From Hoplostethus atlanticus (Eukaryota; Chordata; Actinopteri; Trachichthyiformes; Trachichthyidae), in NCBI GenBank assembly GCA_034670405.1, contig JAXDDX010000054.1, positions 124,001 to 188,000 of the forward strand: a stretch of 64,000 bases of DNA, written 5' to 3'. Both the position numbers and the translations under genes were made by a program. Of this stretch, positions 37,291 through 48,527 are shown piece after piece. Position 1 is the first letter of the stretch, and every line of letters starts with the position of its first letter. Below the pieces are notes generated by a model, which was given only the letters and a program-made list of their open reading frames with translations, was not told the DNA's origin and searched no databases.

Positions 37291-40173
37291 GTATGAAATG
37301 TGTCTGTGTGCGCCGTTTTTTGTTTTTGTTATGTGTGCTGAGCCGCGTCTCCGACTGGATGTACAGTATGGGCTCTCTCTGTGTGTGTGTGAGAAATTCT
37401 CTGTAAAAAAAGGAGGATGCTGATATTGGAGTCTGGTGATTTTGTCTGTATGTGGAGGAGCATAGATGGGGGCATGGATAGCGAATGTCACTGACGATGA
37501 GTACGGTGTTTCCCCATCTCGTGACTCCTCCTCTTTCAGCCTGTCAGTCTACCCTGACGCTGAGGAGTAGGCGGAGTCGGAAGGAAGCGTGTTCAGCTGC
37601 CTCACAGGTGGATAGTGTGTTAAAGAATGAGGTTTTGCTGTGTTGAACACCTCTACCTCTAACTAATGAAGGAAAAGACATCTGAAAACTTAGCTTCTTG
37701 ATCGCTTTTTTTCTTGCTGCTTAACTATTGATGTTTATGTGTATATCTCCATCAAAAAGAGAAAAGGGTATTTTACTTTCAGCTTCACGAATGTAATTTG
37801 ATTGAGAAGATGATGAAAAGCTTGACTAGCCCTTAGAGTGACAGCAACAAAATAGCAAAGCACATACATACAGTAGCAAGCATTGTATTGTCCGTGCCAA
37901 GGCCTTTTGTTTACATATCTATGACTCCCATCCCATACATTATATATAGCAGTAGCAACAATCATCAATTCGTGTTCACACAAAATACAGTGATCCACAC
38001 CAATTATGCTGGGAAATCTAGGTCTGGGCAGCCATGCGGAGAAGAGGAGGCTGGGCAGGAATATGCAGAACGGGGGAATTTAGCCTATCTGCAGGCAATT
38101 ATCCAATGTGGGACAGGTCAGGAGAATGATAATGGCTGAATGTTCTCATGCAGAACAAAGGCATAAACGTGTGAATCAATGCGGCACGGGGAACCTTAGC
38201 CTCCTATTGTGAGATCATAAAGGTGGTTGCTACGTCGTTTCGTGGCGCGCACACACACACACAACACACACACAACAATCTTTATGGGCCTAGCCATGTT
38301 TTATGAAGCCAATGCGAGCTGGTAATTTTTTATGAATTGTCAAAGATATTGGCGAGGTCACACTCTTTTGAAATGAAAACGTGCTGCTCCCACAAAAAAA
38401 AAAAACGGTAGTCATAGATGTATTACGTCGAGTTGCTCAGAAATGCATTGATGTGCTGTTTCTCTTTAATAAAAGCTTTTTTTTTTGGTCCTGATTTCCC
38501 CCATAGGGATGCAGAGATGAAACAACTGCTTTATCACCACCCTCTTTTTCCTTCTTTGCTGTTTTTTTCTTTCATTTTTATTTGGAACATGGGGAGCCTT
38601 GAAACAAATGCATCGCATGTTGGGAGAGAACGCTTACTGTAGATGTCGACTTTTTATTTTCTGCTGACCCATTTCTTGAATGTGATAATAGAATCACTGG
38701 GTTATCTTGTTGAACCTATTGGAAACTCTGTTGTTATTCTCTCTCCTGGTTGGTCTCAGGTGAGTGCCTTCATCATCAGTGGGCAGGCCTCTGAAAAGAT
38801 ATTTGCAAATGGAGTGTGTGTACATAGTCTTCTTTTTTCAGAGGCTTCTTTTCCCAGCTTGTGAGGGCAGCCAGATAGGTGTGTGGGCACTGAGCAGTGA
38901 CCCGTTTGCTCCTCTGAAGAGTCTGAAAAGTCCTGACTTCACTCGGCTGGCGCTGGAGAGAGGGGGGATGGAGGGATGGAATCAGAGTGGGGAACACGAT
39001 GCTAAGTTCAAGCTTTAATTCATAAATCTTTTTGGATGTCTCTCAGCGTGTAGCTGTGCACAGAAAAAAAGGGATACAAGGAGAAAGAGAGAGAGAGAGA
39101 GGTAGAGAGAAAATCACTTTTCCGTGGAATGGACAGGCGCTCCTGGAACACCTGCTGGATTTGTCCGCGTTGTCTGGTCCAGGGGACTGGAGGACGACCT
39201 CAGAATAATTCATTTTACACCTCCTCCTCCATAGTGGCCTGCTCCTCTTCTCTCATTCTACTCTCCTTTCATAGGAAAAGCCTTGTTAGTCATGCCTGAG
39301 AGGCAGGTGGATCATTTTGAAAGTGGACACTTAAAAACTGTCAACACCCTTCCCTCATAATGACCTAAGGTCCTCGCTGGGCAGCTGGCTGCTTTTGTTG
39401 GGTTCCACTAGAAACCATACCTGCTCGAAAAATATGTTTTGAAAGACGGAGCTAATAGGGGATCAATCAGTCCTGAAGGTCCTCCATGATAAGTAAGGGC
39501 AGGTAATTGATTTTTATTTTGTTTCCTGTGGGTGTCAGGAAAAGTTGAAGCTACCATTTGCAGTGGAATTTAGCTGGAAGTGACGCTGGGTAGCGGTCCA
39601 ATTGCCGTTCTCCGTCGTGATAAAGACGGGAGTGCAGACAAAAATAGCAAAGTATAGTTGGGAGTTGAGAAAGGGAGGAGATGAGAGAAAGTAAGGAGAG
39701 AAAGCTCAACAATAACACATAATCTGCAACTCCACCACTTTTTGCGCCTCCCTTTCTGGGAGACAGCTGCTCTACCTTACTACTCCCTGGTGGTTTTGAT
39801 GGATTCTTCCCCTCAAAAGAGGCAATGACTCCTTGGCTTCAACACAGCATGCAGCAAACCGAGGCCTTGCAGCGTTTACACAGGAATGAGTCTGGGAGCT
39901 ATATACCACTGAAGGTAAAATGCATTCAGCAGGGCAAAAAAAAAATATATTTCATCTAACTCAGTCAGGTGTAATTTAATACAACATGGATGGTGTAAAG
40001 TGTTGGTAGCTGCTAGGCTACAGTTTAAGAAGCTGCAGGTTTAACATAGCTGTTCTTACCTGTACTACCGATTACCTTGGCAATTTTACACCATGGAAGA
40101 AGAAGATTAGTTTATTTGCAATTCGTGGTGCACACATGCACCAACACACACGCAAGGGGGGAAGTGGCTGCCG
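37291..40173. other. Noncoding stretch with short simple repeats
   Basis: It includes interrupted (AC)n at 38249-38274 and (GA)n at about 39087-39103. A consensus-like splice donor, CAG/GTGAGT, occurs at 38757-38765 without a convincing acceptor, so no exon is called. Confidence 0.45.
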
Positions 40174-40538
40174 ACACACACACACACACACCAGGTACGG
40201 TGTCCGAATTGAATGAGTCCTCTGCATTTTCCCATCCCCGCCGACCTTCCTCCAGGGACAGCCAGGGAGCAGTGCTCCTTTTTCCAGCGCCCGGGGACCA
40301 ATTCCAGGTGTAGGTCCTCGTCGTGGTCAGGGACAGGACAGGATGTTGCATGTTTTTAGATGGGGTTCTTTTTATAGGAGACCCATGTGAGCACGGGGAG
40401 AACATGCAAACTCCACACAGAAAGGCCCAGGAGATAACCCACCTGGGCACCCCGGAGTCAACAGCGCCCCCAGGCGGAATCGAACCCAGGACCTCCTTGC
40501 TGTGAGGCAGCAGTGCAAGCACTGCGCCACCATGCCAC
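40174..40538 (-). mobile_element. tRNA-derived SINE, minus strand, with (TG)n tail
   Basis: Read on the minus strand, the copy starts GTGGCATGGTGGCGCAG. It has a box A-like TGGCGCAGTGC (40519-40529) and a perfect box B GGTTCGATTCC (40476-40486), about 33 bp apart as in a tRNA promoter. The body contains GTTTGCATGTTCTCCCCGTG and a segment ending near GTACCTGG, which I recognise as a widespread teleost repeat. It ends in (TG)n at 40174-40191. The apparent 142-codon minus-strand open frame here is repeat-derived. The tRNA-like head is not a functional tRNA because no acceptor stem closes. Exact family name not assigned. Confidence 0.75.
40464..40477 (-). promoter_or_regulatory. CTCF-like core inside the SINE
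   Basis: The minus strand reads CCGCCTGGGGGCGC, close to the CTCF core CCASYAGRKGGCRS with about two mismatches. Binding is not shown. The motif belongs to the SINE copy, so any function would have been carried in by transposition. Confidence 0.25.
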
Positions 40539-40793
40539 ACATGGCTTGCCCCTCTTATCTTAATTCTTATATATTTCTAATTTGCAGTCATATATCAGTG
40601 TGTTGATGAGCTTTTCTTCATCCATATTAGTTAGCATTGCTTTGACCAGTGTGACACTCCAAAATTGAACCAAGTTCAGAGTAGATGCGTCAAGGTGGTT
40701 TGATAATTCTCACTGATGTGACTTAAACTGGAAATATCCCTATGAAAATGAATGTTGACCCGGCTGTCTGGGTGAATCCATCACTAATTGACA
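40539..40793. other. Short single-copy gap between SINE and hAT element
   Basis: AT-rich noncoding sequence with no recognisable feature. It runs up to the hAT target-site duplication. Confidence 0.5.
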
Positions 40794-41221
40794 GTTAAAA
40801 CCAGGGGTGTAAAGTACTAAATTAAGTACTGTAAATTACTCCAGGGGAGTAATTGTACTTCGTTACTATACTTAAGTACGATTTCGGGGGATTTGTACTT
40901 CACTTGAGTATTATTCAATTTGTATACTTGTACTCTTACTCAATTACATTTTCGAGAAAAAAAAGATGCTTTTTACTCCTTACATTTAAAATTCAGACCT
41001 ACCAAGTACAAGTAAGTCTCGCAGGTCCAACAAACTTTAGAAACTATTCTTTTTTTCATTGGCTGAACTAATAACCCCACGGCCGTACTTTATTTAAAAT
41101 CAATAAGATCCCTATCAATGGAAAATTCAGAATATGATAGTCAGTGAAGCTACAGAAGATGACCTCTAAAGTTATGAGGAATGAGGACGAAACGATCGGC
41201 ACCCATGGCCGATGGCCGATG

Positions 41222-41270
41222 GGGTTAGCTAGCCAGTATCTGGTTTGGTAAATACTGGCTAGCTTAACCC
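41222..41270. repeat. Hairpin inside the hAT element
   Basis: Left arm GGGTTAGCTAGCCAGTAT (41222-41239) and right arm ATACTGGCTAGCTTAACCC (41252-41270) pair with one extra base across a 12-nt loop. Subterminal hairpins are known in some hAT elements. Its role here is unknown. Confidence 0.8.
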
Positions 41271-41384
41271 ATTTGTTTCCACTTGCACTGATACAAAATG
41301 CTAACAAGCTTCCAGTGGACAGTAACCATAGTGCCAATTTAAATATCCTTTTCAACTCTTTGACAAGAACATGAGGATGTGCGA

Positions 41385-41815
41385 TATTGAATTGGCTTTC
41401 GTGGTATCACAATTGTCTTTAGTGATGTTACGATTGGCTTTTTTGATGTCAAAATTGGTTTTAGTGATGTCGCAATTGGCTTTTGTGGCGTTAAGATTGG
41501 CTTTTGTGATGTCACAATTGGCTTTTGTGATGTCACAATTGGCTTTTACGATGTCACAATTGGCCTTTGTGATGTCACAATTGGCTTTTATGATGACACA
41601 ATTGGCTTTTATGATGTCACAATTGGCCTTTGTGATGTCACAATTGGCTTTTATGATGTCACAATTGGCTTTTGTGATGTCACAATTGGCCTTTGTGATG
41701 TCACGATTGGCCTTTGTGATATCACAATTGGCTTTTGTGGTGTTACGTTTGGCTTTTGTGATGTCACAATTGGCCTTTGTTGTGTCACAATTAGTTACGA
41801 TTGGCTTTAGTGAAG
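41385..41815. repeat. 21-bp minisatellite, about 20 copies
   Basis: The unit is approximately ATTGGCTTTTGTGATGTCACA. Inner copies (about 41500-41700) are nearly identical and outer copies more diverged, a usual pattern for tandem arrays that expand from the middle. As 21 is divisible by three, the array stays open for 165 codons (41371-41868) as repeats of LAFVMSQ. That is an artefact of unit length, not a gene. Each unit contains TGTGATGTCACA, an imperfect palindrome. Confidence 0.92.
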
Positions 41816-42062
41816 TAATTGTAATGCAAAAAATGTCCCCTATGCTTTTTTATTATTGCAATGGATAGACAATTCTAAAACATTTTAATACTTTTAATAC
41901 TTGAGTACATTTAAAAGTAGAAACTTTTTGACTTTGGTGTGGATCACTCAAGTGTATTTTTAGCTAGATACTTCGACTTGTAATTGAGTAAGATTTTGAA
42001 CCAGTACCCATACTTTAACTTAAGTATAATCTCTGGGTACTTTTTACACCCCTGGTTAAAAC

Positions 42063-44284
42063 ACTGACACAACATACACACCTCTAGATTAACATTCCAC
42101 CACAGTTTATTCAACGGATACCAAGAGACAAAAATTAAACACACAAAAAAAAAACAGGCCTTGAAACATTCTAGCACTGATTATTTTGATGTCTGTTTCT
42201 CTTGCTGTTATGTCTATCAACTGCCTGGCAACTTTGCAGAAAACAACAACTGAATATATATATATATTTCAGTTTGCGCTGAGAGAAAAGGAAAGAAAAC
42301 CGTGAATTATTTAGGCTACCTTTGCAATATTGTAGTGGAATTTGTGTAATTCAAAGGAGGACAGTGAGGCAAACCACAGTATTCCTCTAGAAGAACTCCC
42401 AAGTATTCGTTGAATAATGTATGCTACAGCATAAGTCAGGCAGCAGCTGATACGCAGGGACTGAGACTTGAGATTACAGTGGACCATATGACCTTTCCTT
42501 TCATGAAAAATTAACTGGTCTGATATTGAGCAGATGAGGCTTTATTTAGCCCACATTCATAATACGGCAGGGAACACTGCTTTTTTTTGCTTTGTGAAAA
42601 CAGTATCTTACTATGAAACTCCAATGAGCAATGAGTACTCATTGGCGTCAATAAAAAGTAAAAATAAATGTTTTCACTGTTAATTTTCAGTTCACCACAG
42701 GACTATCATTTTGTGGCTTTGACATTCATTTATTAAAAATAGATCTGAGGCTTTAACAGTGGGGCTGACTAGAATGGGAAATTGATTCTTGCTTTACCTT
42801 TACAGTTTTATTTTGTTGAGTGCCGTTGCAGTCTTTGAAAAAGATTCCATGAGCCATTGTGCTTTCAGCCTGGAAAACCTCTGTCTCCACTGAGAACTTG
42901 TCCATAGATGTATAATAGAAAAAAGGAGGTTGGTGAGTAAACAGTCTGCCAGTGCTAGCCTGTAGGTGCCAATCTGCCTGGTAGTTTGATGTCGGAAAAC
43001 TTAAAACACACAGGAATGCATCAGAATATCTCTGCTCAGAATTCGGATTTCACTCGGCATTTACTTCTTTGGAGAAAACACCTTTAAAAATTCCAGACTC
43101 CCCAACTTCCTTTCCTGCTCAGACAGGTATAAAATCAGCACTCTTTGATGTCATAAAAAAGTTAGTCCTTGCTCCTGCCATCATTTTACTTTCCTAAATG
43201 AGTCACAGATGAAAAATACCATATTATACAGCAGGACCGTCAAGCTGTCACTTAGGTAATGAAGTTGGTCCAAACCATTTGTCTTATTTTGTCACGCTTT
43301 TTCCCCATTAGTCATACCGCTCTCACCATTAGCTCCTCAGGAACCCCCTTCACCCAAGGACACTTACGCTCTCTCTCTCTCTCCAAGTGCGACCGAGGCC
43401 CGCCGATGCACCGTGGGAGACGACGCGGAGGGAAACCGAGAGATGGAGGGAGTTGAGACTCGCCCTGACACGGGGGAGAGAGAGAGGGCGGTAGAGCATG
43501 AGAGACTTGAGCCCCGTCCAAAAGCAACTCCTCATAGACGAGGGCGGAAAATAGAATAGGCTGATGAATCTGTCAGAATTTACTATATATAAGAAGGTTT
43601 TCATGTGCAATTACGGGGACTCTCATCAAGCTGGTGCTATACAAGCTTATGCTCGGCTCAAACTCAAGTTCTACACAGACCGGTGAAAAAAGGATTTATA
43701 TGTGGAGATTTTAGAGGAAGGGAAGGGAGAGTTAGCAAGCAGGATGGAAGCAGGATATTGTTATAGGCAAGGGAAGAAAGGGGAACTGAATATACTGACA
43801 GAGATGGGGATAAAGGGAGAGGGTGATAGAGGGATAGAGACAGGGAGACAACTGAAGAAACCGAGGTGTACTGTAGGAGTGTTAACAGAGCGAGAACACA
43901 GAGAGTGTGAAAGATGGCGAAAAAGAGAGAGAGGGGATGTATGGAGACATGACCAGCAAAAGATTTTGGGAGTTATATCTTCAGGGTACAGTTGTGTTTG
44001 TCCTACGACAGGGTTATTACTCAGCCAAGTGTGGTAAACACTAACTGCTTTATGAAAGCCAGAGGCAGGGCCACACAAAGTGCAGTAAAAGTAAAGTGCT
44101 TTTGTAGACTGTCTTATAGCATGCTTTACAGCATATCCAAACTGAGATATTGATGGTGCGTAGCATGCTTTTCATTCCGAGGACGTTTTAGAGCCCCTGT
44201 GAGATACTGTACACCAGGGGGGAAACTGTTTTTATGTTTAATATTGTGGCTGAAATGGTCAGTACTACACAGAATTGCATAGGC
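42063..44284. other. Noncoding stretch; purine-rich near 43.7-43.95 kb
   Basis: It includes (TA)n at 42254-42267, a small hairpin CCAATGAG/CTCATTGG at 42621-42645, (CT)n near 43369-43384 and a long purine-rich tract at about 43700-43940. Open frames at 43702-44037 and on the opposite strand reflect this base bias. Confidence 0.5.
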
Positions 44285-44398
44285 GGTCCCGTGTAGCTCA
44301 GTAGGCACAACCAATGCCAGGGTTAGTAGTTCAACTCCCGCTAGAGCGAGTCATGCTGAGAATGTATTCACTCTAGACACTGAAAAAAAACAAAAAAC
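44285..44398 (+). mobile_element. Decayed tRNA-derived SINE fragment
   Basis: A perfect box A, TAGCTCAGTAGG, lies at 44294-44305 and a degraded box B, AGTTCAACTCC, at 44328-44338. A stretch similar to the body of common fish tRNA-SINEs follows (AATGTATTCACTC), then an A-rich end at 44383-44398. The D-arm region is shortened by several bases, so it is not a working tRNA. No target duplication was identified. Confidence 0.55.
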
Positions 44399-45589
44399 AT
44401 GTCCCATATGACATATATTTAGAAGCTTGATCTTTTCGGGATTTCTTTTTGGAGCAACAGTTTCAGGATCAAAGGATGTGCAGCTGTTTTGTTGTACACT
44501 TACACCACCGTGCGTATGTAACAGTGGACGTCTTCCACCAAGCATCAGACAACTCGAACGTTGCATACCTGCGACGAGTGTGTTTAACTCCCGGTGTATG
44601 TGATTAAATAAAGCCTAATGATTCTCACCGAAGTGTGTCCCCGAGAGCTGGACGAGGGCCACGAGCACTGTTAGCCGCTGCTCCGACAGATGCCAGGGGG
44701 CCGAGCACGAGGGAGGGGGACTAATTACCGGACAGCTGCCCAACAGACCCTCACCCTGCCCCGGGGACAGCCGGTAATCTCGCTCCCCCTGTCCTCTAGC
44801 CTTAGACCTGGGACCTGGCATCATCCCTGCCAAATCCAGCCTGTCTCCATCACGGGAGGTGGACAGTGCAGCCTCGAGGGGGGAGGGGGTTATGGTGGTC
44901 CACCCCCAACCATCAATAGGGGGACGGGGCCTACAAGACCCATTAGTTGCAACACCGACTCACTCATCCCATGAGAAAACCCGATGCTGGTTGGTTAAAG
45001 TTGGAGATGCTGTGACGTAGCAAGTTATGGTTTGACAAACTTTACACACAGGAAGGGAAAATAACTTTTTTGCTTACTGGACACAACGGTCAGTGTTATA
45101 AAAGCTCAACATGTAGAATACAATAGATCCTCCAAGCGGTGGCGGGTTGTCTGTCACAGCATTGGTTGAAGTAGACACCCCTACCAGGCACCAATTTAGC
45201 ATTTGACCGGTGTTAATTCCCACTATGGGTATGAACATTTCAGAGTTTTGGCGCCACAGCAGACTAATAATATCTCAATTGATGCTTTGAGTAGACGGTG
45301 TCCTTCACCCTTTTCCCCGGGATGGCTAAGAAAGGTATTTGTAAAGAAAATTGAGGTCACCGCTGAGAGGAGGGCTGGCTGTAGGCCCAAAAAATATAGT
45401 GTTGGAGAAGTTCAGGCAGGTTCATTTTGTTGGAATTGAGAGGCTACCGGCAGACTGCTCATCTCGCTGTTGGCATAAGCACGAGAAGAGGAAGCTAAAG
45501 GTTGAAATTATGCGCCCAGAAAGCATTTGGCTCGGGCGAGGGGGAAAAAAGTGCAATGCAATAATTAAGCGGCACAATAAAAATGATTA
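44399..45589. other. Noncoding stretch, GC-richer at 44.6-44.95 kb
   Basis: A GC-rich single-copy segment (44640-44950) with overlapping open frames on both strands. One minus-strand stretch is followed by GTGAGA, but no convincing acceptor is visible. No gene is called. Confidence 0.4.
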
Positions 45590-46360
45590 GAACTGCTTTT
45601 GACATTCTCATCGCGAATAACTTGCGTTTAATTGCAATCACAAATTTTAATGCCAGTTTTATGTTCCATGGCTATAAGCTGTTTAAAGTTCAATAGCCAT
45701 ACTCTTTAAATCTCTTTCCAATTTCTGCTCGGAGGCAGTGGGAGGCGGCGGCTACAGAGAGACGAGGATGTGATGTGGCGGGTAGACAAAGCTAGGTTAA
45801 CATTAGAATCCAAAGAATGGAGGGAGAGGGAGAGAAGGAGCGGGTGGTGAATCCCTTTCGCCATTAAGGGCCGGACAGTGTCCCCCCGGCCGGCCTGGAG
45901 GAGGACCGGTGCGGCTCAGCTCGAGGCTAGTTAGCTATTCCGCCACAGCATCTGTTGCAGGCTAATGGATGTTATAACCTCATAAACGTCATGAAATTGG
46001 ACATTATCCCTTAATTAAAAGAACAGAGATGCATTACAATGATTAGAGTGGCACTCCGGCGGACCCGCCGCCGCGCGCCGATAATGTTTCTAGAGGACGC
46101 TCCTGAGCAGGGTGTTCGGATGGGAGGTGGGGTGTGTGGGGTGGGGGGGGGGGGAGTCATATTTTTAATGAGCCAATCGCCGCCAAGAGCCACAAACTTC
46201 TGAGAGTTTGCAAGAGGGTCCTCGTCTAGTTTGGACCGCGCGCAAAAACTTCACCCGAGGTATCTCCTTGACCTTTGACCCTCTCCTTTCGTTCCCCCAG
46301 CTGTTTAGTGCACCTTGTCTCTTTTTTTTTTTGCCTTGTTCTTTTTATCTGCATTTGAGG
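45590..46360. promoter_or_regulatory. Candidate regulatory DNA with a perfect DR1 site
   Basis: TAAT-type words (TTTAATTGCAATC near 45627, CCTTAATTAAAAG near 46010) and CpG-rich patches (45880-45940, 46050-46080) lie in single-copy DNA. TGACCTTTGACC at 46269-46280 is a perfect DR1 nuclear-receptor element. A G-rich run occurs at 46142-46154. Enhancer function is inferred. Confidence 0.35.
46269..46280 (-). promoter_or_regulatory. DR1 nuclear-receptor element
   Basis: The minus strand reads GGTCAAAGGTCA, two direct half-sites with 1-bp spacing. It is the optimal site for HNF4, RXR dimers and COUP-TF (NR2F). Sequence match is exact; occupancy is unknown. Confidence 0.55.
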
Positions 46361-46868
46361 AGCTTTTTGATGATGATTTGAGTGTCTTCCCCGCACTCAG
46401 CCCGTGATTATGTCTGCGGGTTTGAGCACAGCAGAAACAGCTGTGCTATAAACCACATATAAAAACAAAAGCTTGGCGCTCGTGGTTGCACAGCACCTGG
46501 CCCATCACTGCCCGATAAATACCGGCAGCCAATCAATCTCGCCACCCTCCGCGCGCCATAATGAACCCTTAGGTGAGGAACGGAGGGGGGGCCTGCACAA
46601 TATAGCCTGCATGCAGAAATATGGGGACACATTAACCCGCACCCTGGTCTTTACTCACAGTCACCTCAAGGTCTGGCGCTACGGTTGAAATTCCTCGAGC
46701 GAGTCTTCGAGTGCCTTAAAGGTCACGAGAGGCCCAGCGCTCGCATATCTGTCATCGCTCGTCAAAAGCGGTCTTGGCGTGAAAATGTCACATTGTCCAA
46801 AGTGGTGACCCAGTTGGTAGGCCTTGGTATCACATGATGCCATGCCCATTTAAGGGTGCACACACCCA

Positions 46869-46872
<4 letters not shown>

Positions 46873-46906
<34 letters not shown>
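46873..46906. repeat. (AC)17 microsatellite
   Basis: An uninterrupted AC run of 34 bp followed by a C-rich end. Confidence 0.95.
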
Positions 46907-46908
<2 letters not shown>

Positions 46909-46919
46909 CCTCCCCCGTT

Positions 46920-47650
46920 ATCTGATTTATGAGATCTCTCTTACAGTATGTTGCAAAAAGACATGCCCTTACTGTATCATTGCATGTCGCTGAGCCAATT
47001 ATATGCTAACATTCACAAGGCGTGTCATGGCCGCCGCAATATCACGAGCGCTTTCTGGGCGTCCGCAAGATTCCATGTGAAAAAAAATAATTGTGCCTTT
47101 CTGTGTTTCTGATCTATTTTCTTTCCAGAGATGCACAATAACACAGCAACAAGGCCCTACCTGATAAAGGGTCTATTTTTGGTTGGAAGCTCCTTGTCCT
47201 GAATGAAAACGAATGAAAGCGTGTTGCAGTGGTAATGTATCAACATAAAATATTGAAATAGCCCGACCAAGGGCAAACTGCATGTAATTGAAACGCTCTC
47301 GGTACTGAGAACAAGGCACCGGCGTCCCCGCATCTGAGATTTGGCAGAAGGGCTTTCAAAAGGCATTTGTTTCAGGTTTCTCTTCGTCTCCCACCCCCCC
47401 AACCCTCCCCTCCCCTCCCCTCCCCAGAGTTAATTGCCTTTTTGAGAAATTCGTATCGCGAGTGTTTGGTTTCTGCTGGCGTATTATTTATAACCCTTAG
47501 TTTCTGACAGGAAGGGTACTTTTCCCCCCTTTTTTTTTTGCTCCCGCTAAGATGATTGATTTATTCCGTTTAACCTTGATAAGGCCAGGCAATAGAAAAA
47601 CAAATTGCGGTATTGACACTGTGCTGTGATGGCATGCCGTTCGCTCAGGT
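46920..47650. promoter_or_regulatory. Candidate regulatory DNA
   Basis: Single-copy AT-balanced sequence with GTTAATTGCC near 47430 and TTATTTATAACCC near 47485. A simple C-rich spacer occurs at 47391-47425. Composition suggests noncoding regulatory DNA, but nothing proves it. Confidence 0.25.
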
Positions 47651-48492
47651 GACCGGGAGGTGAGTCAGAGGGCACTCGGGAAGAGTAGGGGAGGACGGCG
47701 CTGTGCTCGGCTAAACGGTACCGCATTCCCCTATCTGTACGTCTCTCTCCATTCCTTCACTTGTTTGCTATCTTGGCCTCTAGTGGCTTCCTTCTATGTC
47801 AAGGCCAACTGTGACAATCAGGGCTTTATTGTGGCTGAGAGTCACACGGGCTTTATTGGAACAAGGAACCTTTTTAAATAGGTTTTGCATTTACCTGGCA
47901 GGGCGTCTTGCATGCAAGGTGATTTATTATTGAAGGATTATTCTGGTTATTCTACATTAAGCCATCACTGCCACCAAAAAAAACATCATTATTAGCACCT
48001 CTGCACACCTTCAGCTTGTCATCACTGGCAATTTCCTGCTCGTCGCTGTCACGGAATTTTCTGCTCTTGCGTGCAGTGATGGATCAACACCCCTGCCTGT
48101 GTCCATCCCCCTGCTATGCTGATGGCTGCTTTGTCCTCTTCCACTGTGGTGAAGTGCACCATGGGCTGGTCACCCTCTCCGGAGTCCCTACATCTGGCAG
48201 CACCATTAATCTTCCGCAGCGGCTGTGCCCCCGCGCCTCTCTCTCTTTGTGTAAGGAAGATGGAAAGTCATTTTTAGTCATTATCTTCCCCCTGGCATAT
48301 GCTCATTCCACTTATCGCTCTTAACCTGCACTTTGATGTTGGGACTAACTGCTCTTCTGGATTCACTCAAAAGCTACACTAAAGCTTCATTGTCATAGAG
48401 CTGACTGTCCATTTTCATTTCAGTTGCAAAAGTTATGAATGTGTGATTATTCATCCCGTGCTGTAGTAGGAAATGTGTGTGTGTGAATTTTT

Positions 48493-48527
<35 letters not shown>

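Larger units (their letters stand above)
40794..42062. mobile_element. Non-autonomous Tol2-like hAT element with target duplication
   Basis: The element spans 40802-42054 (1253 bp). It starts CAGGGGTGTAAAGTACT and ends GTACTTTTTACACCCCTG, an inverted repeat typical of hAT elements. It is flanked by a perfect 8-bp duplication, GTTAAAAC, at 40794-40801 and 42055-42062. The subterminal regions (about 40802-41030 and 41890-42054), rich in AGTACTT and ACTCAAGTA words, closely resemble medaka Tol2 ends. The interior has no transposase. Instead it holds a hairpin (41222-41270) and a 21-bp minisatellite (about 41385-41815). It would need a transposase in trans. The perfect target duplication suggests a fairly recent insertion. 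Confidence 0.88.

Noticed and set aside
38692..38759. Possible 68-bp exon ending at a consensus CAG/GTGAGT donor
   Set aside because: The acceptor side has no pyrimidine tract directly before its AG, and about one such donor is expected by chance in 64 kb on two strands.
40476..40529. tRNA gene suggested by box A and a perfect box B
   Set aside because: No closed acceptor or anticodon stems were found, and the sequence continues into a SINE body.
40112..40540. 142-codon minus-strand open frame
   Set aside because: It coincides with the tRNA-derived SINE and its microsatellite tail.
41385..41815. Regular tandem array that might suggest a CRISPR
   Set aside because: The units are contiguous with no spacers, and the host is a vertebrate. 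It is a minisatellite.
41371..41868. 165-codon open frame reading as repeated LAFVMSQ
   Set aside because: It is produced by the 21-bp minisatellite, whose unit length is a multiple of three. It lies inside a hAT element and has no domain.
44615..44833. Minus-strand frame with a hydrophobic end before GTGAGA
   Set aside because: No convincing acceptor, and the sequence is GC-rich with both strands open. Evidence is too weak for an exon.
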